A stretch of DNA of 64,000 nt from Punica granatum. Lineage: Eukaryota; Streptophyta; Magnoliopsida; Myrtales; Lythraceae. The notes beneath the pieces were generated by a model that was not told the DNA's origin, ran no database searches, and saw nothing but the letters and a program-made list of their open reading frames with translations. Where the stretch lies: positions 35,217,122 to 35,281,121 of the forward strand of contig NC_045129.1 in the NCBI RefSeq assembly GCF_007655135.1, in the 5' to 3' direction. The first letter of the stretch is position 1; each line of letters opens with the position of its first letter. Positions 60,295-64,000 of this stretch are shown here, one piece after another. A program made the position numbers and the translations under genes.

Positions 60295-61398
60295 GACGAC
60301 TCCATGCCGAACTGATGAAGATTTACGCCGAAACTAATTCGATTCCCGGATTCTTTTCCATTATATATATATATATAATTATATAAAGACCTCTATAAAT
60401 TGGTATTTTGTATTTCGATGGGATTACGGAAACGATTAATGGAAAGACGAGTACTAATCACTTTAGGCATTTTCTTCTTCCCATCCTATTTATTTATGTA
60501 TTTATTTTGCGTCTAAGGTTATTAACAGTACTATTGTAATGCAGGACAAAATTTTCCGATTATGAAAATGTAGCAAAATTACAAAACAAATATATTGTAT
60601 TTCCCCTTTTCTTTTCAAAAATAAACATTTTCTTTGCTGAAATAATTAGTATCCATACTTGACCCAAAAAAAAAGATAGTTAGTATCATGCGAAACTAAT
60701 CCAATCCTCGAGTTCTATACCATTTTACATAAAATATATATATATATATATATATATATAAGACAGAAATAGATTGGTCTTTTTTATTCTGACGGGATTA
60801 TGGAATCGATGATTGGAAGATAATTACTAACAAGTAGGTATGTTTAGTATTAGAAATTTTTTTAACTTTCCTCCATTTTAACTCAACTTATTTTTAATTC
60901 AATAACATAATTATTACTTTTTCCATTTTCTTCAACTTTTTAACTATTCAATTCAATTTTTAATACTAAATTCTCTAAAGTGTTTATTATTTTTTTTCAC
61001 AATTTAACAACACAATCATTACTTTCTCTCAACTATTCATTACTTTTTTCACACTTTTTCTCATAATTTTAACAACACAACCATTACTTTATTTCAACTA
61101 TTCATTATTTTTTCACACATTTTCTCATAATTCAACAACACAATCATTACGAATCAATTAAAATCAAAACTCAAGGTATTTTCTTCTTTCCATCCTATTT
61201 ATTTACTTATTTATTTATTTTTCGTCTATGGTTATTTATGGTACTGTTGTAATGCAGGACAAAACTGTCAGTTATGAAAATGTAGCAAAATTATAAAACG
61301 AATATATTCAGAGTTATTTATGAAAAGAAAGAGTATTTTCCCCTTTCTTTTCAAAAATAAACATTTTCTTTACTGAAATAATTAGTATCCATACTTAT
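60295..61398. repeat. Direct duplication, second copy split by an insertion
   Basis: 60295-60662 is matched by 60685-60834 plus 61165-61398. Both copies share GGGATTA(C/T)GGAA.CGAT, CATCCTATTTATTTA, TTGTAATGCAGGACAAAA and AAAAATAAACATTTTCTTT. (AT)n runs sit in each copy (60364-60378 and 60736-60762). Confidence 0.8.
60835..61165. mobile_element. Insertion inside the duplicated segment, with internal minisatellite
   Basis: About 330 bp present only in the second copy. It contains about four diverged units of roughly 65-70 bp built on CAACACAA(T/C)CATTACTTT and CAACTATTCATTA. The ends (GGTATGTTTAGTATTAG and, reversed, CCTTGAGTTTTGATTTTAA) are weakly inverted, as in a decayed MITE. Confidence 0.5.
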
Positions 61399-62227
61399 AA
61401 AAAATAGTATCCATAAATAAAATGAGATTAATTCCTAAAAGATGGGACAGTTCATCAATATCTTTCACAACTATCTTTTCTCCTTTTCCTTTTTTTTCCG
61501 TGACAACAACTAATATATGTACAAATCTATACAAGATTTCGAGCCTGAAATGGCAACCTAGCTATGAGTCAGCTCTTTCTATTGAAAGGAAAAACATCCT
61601 GAAAATTACTAAATAGGATGTTTACATATACAATACAATCACCTTGCAATAATATACCTCTCCCCCATAAATCATAATGTATGCGGGGGACAATTTGTAA
61701 GATAGAAAACACGAGTATTGTAGTAATTGAAAATCCTAATTAAACCACTAAATGCTCCAACGGATCACAACAAACATCCTTATCTCAGGTTGATTGAAAA
61801 AGTACCCATTATGGCAATATCTAATGGATCTTATTAAGTATTTCCTGCTAAAAATTGCGATAAAACAAGCTCAATCTTCATTAGAAAATGGCTATTATCG
61901 GGAGAACTTGATGTTTTAGCCATTCTTGAAAATTTGAAATCTTTAAATGAGCGCATTAAATGAAATAACAATTTCATGCTAATTCTTGTATAATTTCTTC
62001 TATTAATTTTTTAGATACTTGTATTTTCGTGAAAAAAGGTGTTCTTCCGTTTCTCCGTTGAGAAAAGATCTTGCTCATAAAGTTCCATGCATGGAAATAA
62101 AGTTTGCTCACTAACATTACTTAACCTAGAGTGGGTGGTATATTGCATAAATTATTTTTGTTTTATGGGATATTAAGTTACACTCGCACTACATGCTACT
62201 CCAATAAAACAACTTAAGGAACTAATA
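61399..62227. other. Intergenic, nothing recognised
   Basis: AT-rich, no gene. The frame at 61422-61616 has no family resemblance. Confidence 0.45.
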
Positions 62228-62392
62228 TTGGCTGATTCAAGCAGTTCGGCGCTTGTTTTGCTTAAGCAAAGTCTCGAGTTCAAGTCAACGCTGGAAGAGC
62301 TTTACCCTTTAGGGAGCCGACCCAACTCGACTAGATTAATTGGAGAGCAATTGGGCTTCCGGATACTAGAATTCACACCGAAAAAAAATAAA
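62228..62392 (+). mobile_element. tRNA-derived SINE, copy 2 of the family at 59445
   Basis: Shares with the first copy CTTAAG, B-box-like GAGTTCAAGTC, GAGCTTTACCCTTTAGGGAG, CCGACCCAACTCGACTAGAT and CACACCGAAAAAAAATAAA. Slightly shorter. Confidence 0.7.
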
Positions 62393-62809
62393 ACAACTTA
62401 AGGAATTCTACAATATATTTGTAAATTTTATACGTGTATGCTAATATTTAAATTATAAAAATTAACCCTACAACATGATAATTAGGCAATGAGTACTACT
62501 TTTTCGAAAATATGTTACTATTTGCATATGAATATATTCATGAGAAAAGATTCCTTAAGTTAGGACCTATTTCAAGTTTATGGATTTGAAAATTTTCTAT
62601 ATGTCAATTCTTGCAAATTACAAAAAATTAAGGAAAAATAATGAAAAGCGATTAAGAGGTGAGAGAGACTTAAGAGTGGAGAGAGAAACTCCAACTCGGA
62701 AGAGAGAGACGGGAAAGGGAGAAAGAAGGGGGGAAATGGAGAATTTTAATTAGTTAATTACGTTTTAAACGGATAACTTATTAATTTCATATATTTTCTG
62801 TTTTTAAAA

Positions 62810-63935
62810 GGAAAAACTACACATTTAATCATTTACCTTTACTTACTTTTATATTTTTGTCCCTTTTTCTATTTTATTTTCTATTTCTATCCTATGCCAG
62901 TCATTGTTTGTCTTTTTTCATCCTTCCGTTAACTATTCCTTTAAAAATGCTGAGTTGGATCCTCTTGAATGCAAAATAAATGACACATCGACAAATTTTT
63001 ATTTTCGTGAAAAAAAATCCAAAAACGTGAAAAAATAAAAACAAAATATAGAGAGAATTGAAGAACGAAGAAAAACATGGACAACATCACAATGTTACTT
63101 CTTTTTCTTCCTCCCAGAACCAAGTCAAAGTAACGAGCGAATCCAACTTTACTACGTTCGCCTTCGCTCTCTATTGTTTATCGTCTGAGATCTAACATAA
63201 AGCATTCGATAATTTAGAGAACTCATATTGGAAAAGGCCTAAATTGATAAATAACAAGGGAGAATATATGATATAAAAGTGAACGTGATGAATATGATAA
63301 AGACTAAATAGAGGGTGTAGATTCGAATTTTATAATGGGACAAATATTCTTGGATCTAATTCATCTATGGGATGAATATGCTTTAAAAGCCAATATGCTT
63401 CAATGAAACGGCACTAGGCAGCGAAAGGAGAATGCTGAAGCGAAATTGGGGATTTGCACAATTAAATTAGGTTTTTGTTAATTTGATAAGCGTGTAAGTT
63501 GATTTTAGTTAGACTTTTCTTGGATTTGGAAAATTGATTTGCTTAAATTCAATGACAAAGATGAAGAGTTGTTGTTTCATACTATTCTTTTTTCTTTGTT
63601 CATCAATCTTTGTTCATCTTTTTCTTTTCTTTTCTGACTTTCATTTTTTTTGTATAAACTATATCTACAAAAAAAAAGAGAGCTATATTTGAACCACTTT
63701 TCACTCTAATGCTACCAAGTGCTCGATCTGGTTAAAGTGGAGCAAATCGAAGTATCTGATGTATCATTGATGGAGAACCTATGGGAAGCCAACTCAACAA
63801 AGTTAACGGAGAAATTAATGGAATGATGATTATAGAAAAGTAATATAAAGTACATGAAGGAAATAGAAAAGAAAATAGGAAAATGACGAAAATAAAAAGT
63901 GAGTAAAAGTAAAGGACTAAATGTGTAATTTTTCC
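62810..63935. mobile_element. 1.1-kb element with inverted repeats of about 130 bp
   Basis: The left end reads GGAAAAACTACACATTTAAT then CATTTACCTTTACTTACTTT. The right end, reversed, reads GGAAAAATTACACATTTAGT then CCTTTACTTTTACTCACTTT. Both continue through T/C-rich text to CCGTTAACT. The interior has no transposase. A target duplication cannot be assigned because both flanks are A/T runs. Probably Mutator-like. Confidence 0.7.
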
Positions 63936-64000
63936 ATTTAAAATTCAGAAAAAAAAAAGTAGTGTCACTCTCTCTTTGTTATAGTATGATATAAATATAA

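Noticed and set aside
1..64000. CRISPR arrays, bacterial operons, rRNA or intact tRNA genes
   Set aside because: None found; the tRNA-like promoter boxes belong to SINEs, and the direct repeats are transposon or segmental duplications.

Overview
This window is nuclear DNA from a flowering plant, almost certainly a eudicot. The genes have many exons with GT..AG introns, the intergenic DNA is AT-rich, and there are tRNA-derived SINEs, Mutator-like elements with long inverted repeats, a TRIM retrotransposon and a small plastid insertion. The proteins belong to plant families. I cannot name the species; a rosid is a guess from protein resemblance.

Layout. 0-9.5 kb has no intact gene: a duplicated repeat block holding a TRIM element, a reverse-transcriptase RNase H relic, an LTR-like stretch and a SINE with a perfect 12-bp target-site duplication. 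9.5-24.5 kb is a large tandem duplication. Each half carries one four-exon DUF3537 gene on the + strand (10277-12888 and 20378-22984). DUF3537 proteins are multi-pass membrane proteins proposed as distant plant relatives of insect gustatory/odorant receptors. Between the halves lie a lone urease exon and several transposable elements. 28.1-31.3 kb (-) encodes a CDKG2-type cyclin-dependent kinase. 32.2-34.5 kb is a gene-free repeat array. 35.5-37.7 kb (-) encodes a remorin. 41.4 kb has a plastid ndhB fragment. 42.1-43.9 kb (-) is a broken acid phosphatase/vanadium-haloperoxidase-related gene. 44.7-51.5 kb (-) encodes a 19-exon RecQ5-type DNA helicase. 52.2-57.4 kb (-) encodes a large Ser/Pro-rich protein with a zinc-ribbon-like CxxC pair and a possible C-terminal CaaX box. 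58-64 kb is gene-free, with two SINEs, nested duplications and a 1.1-kb inverted-repeat element.

Gene order appears ancient. From memory of Arabidopsis, urease, DUF3537, CDKG2, remorin and the haloperoxidase-related gene are neighbours near AT1G67550-AT1G67600, and RecQ5 and the Ser/Pro-rich gene near AT1G27850-AT1G27880. The window would then hold in one piece what Arabidopsis keeps in two. This needs an alignment to confirm.

The genes do not form a pathway; they are an ordinary plant neighbourhood covering kinase control of splicing and meiosis, a plasma-membrane scaffold, DNA repair, a possible cytoskeletal protein and membrane proteins. All splice models below were built by hand. For the five intact genes every junction keeps frame.
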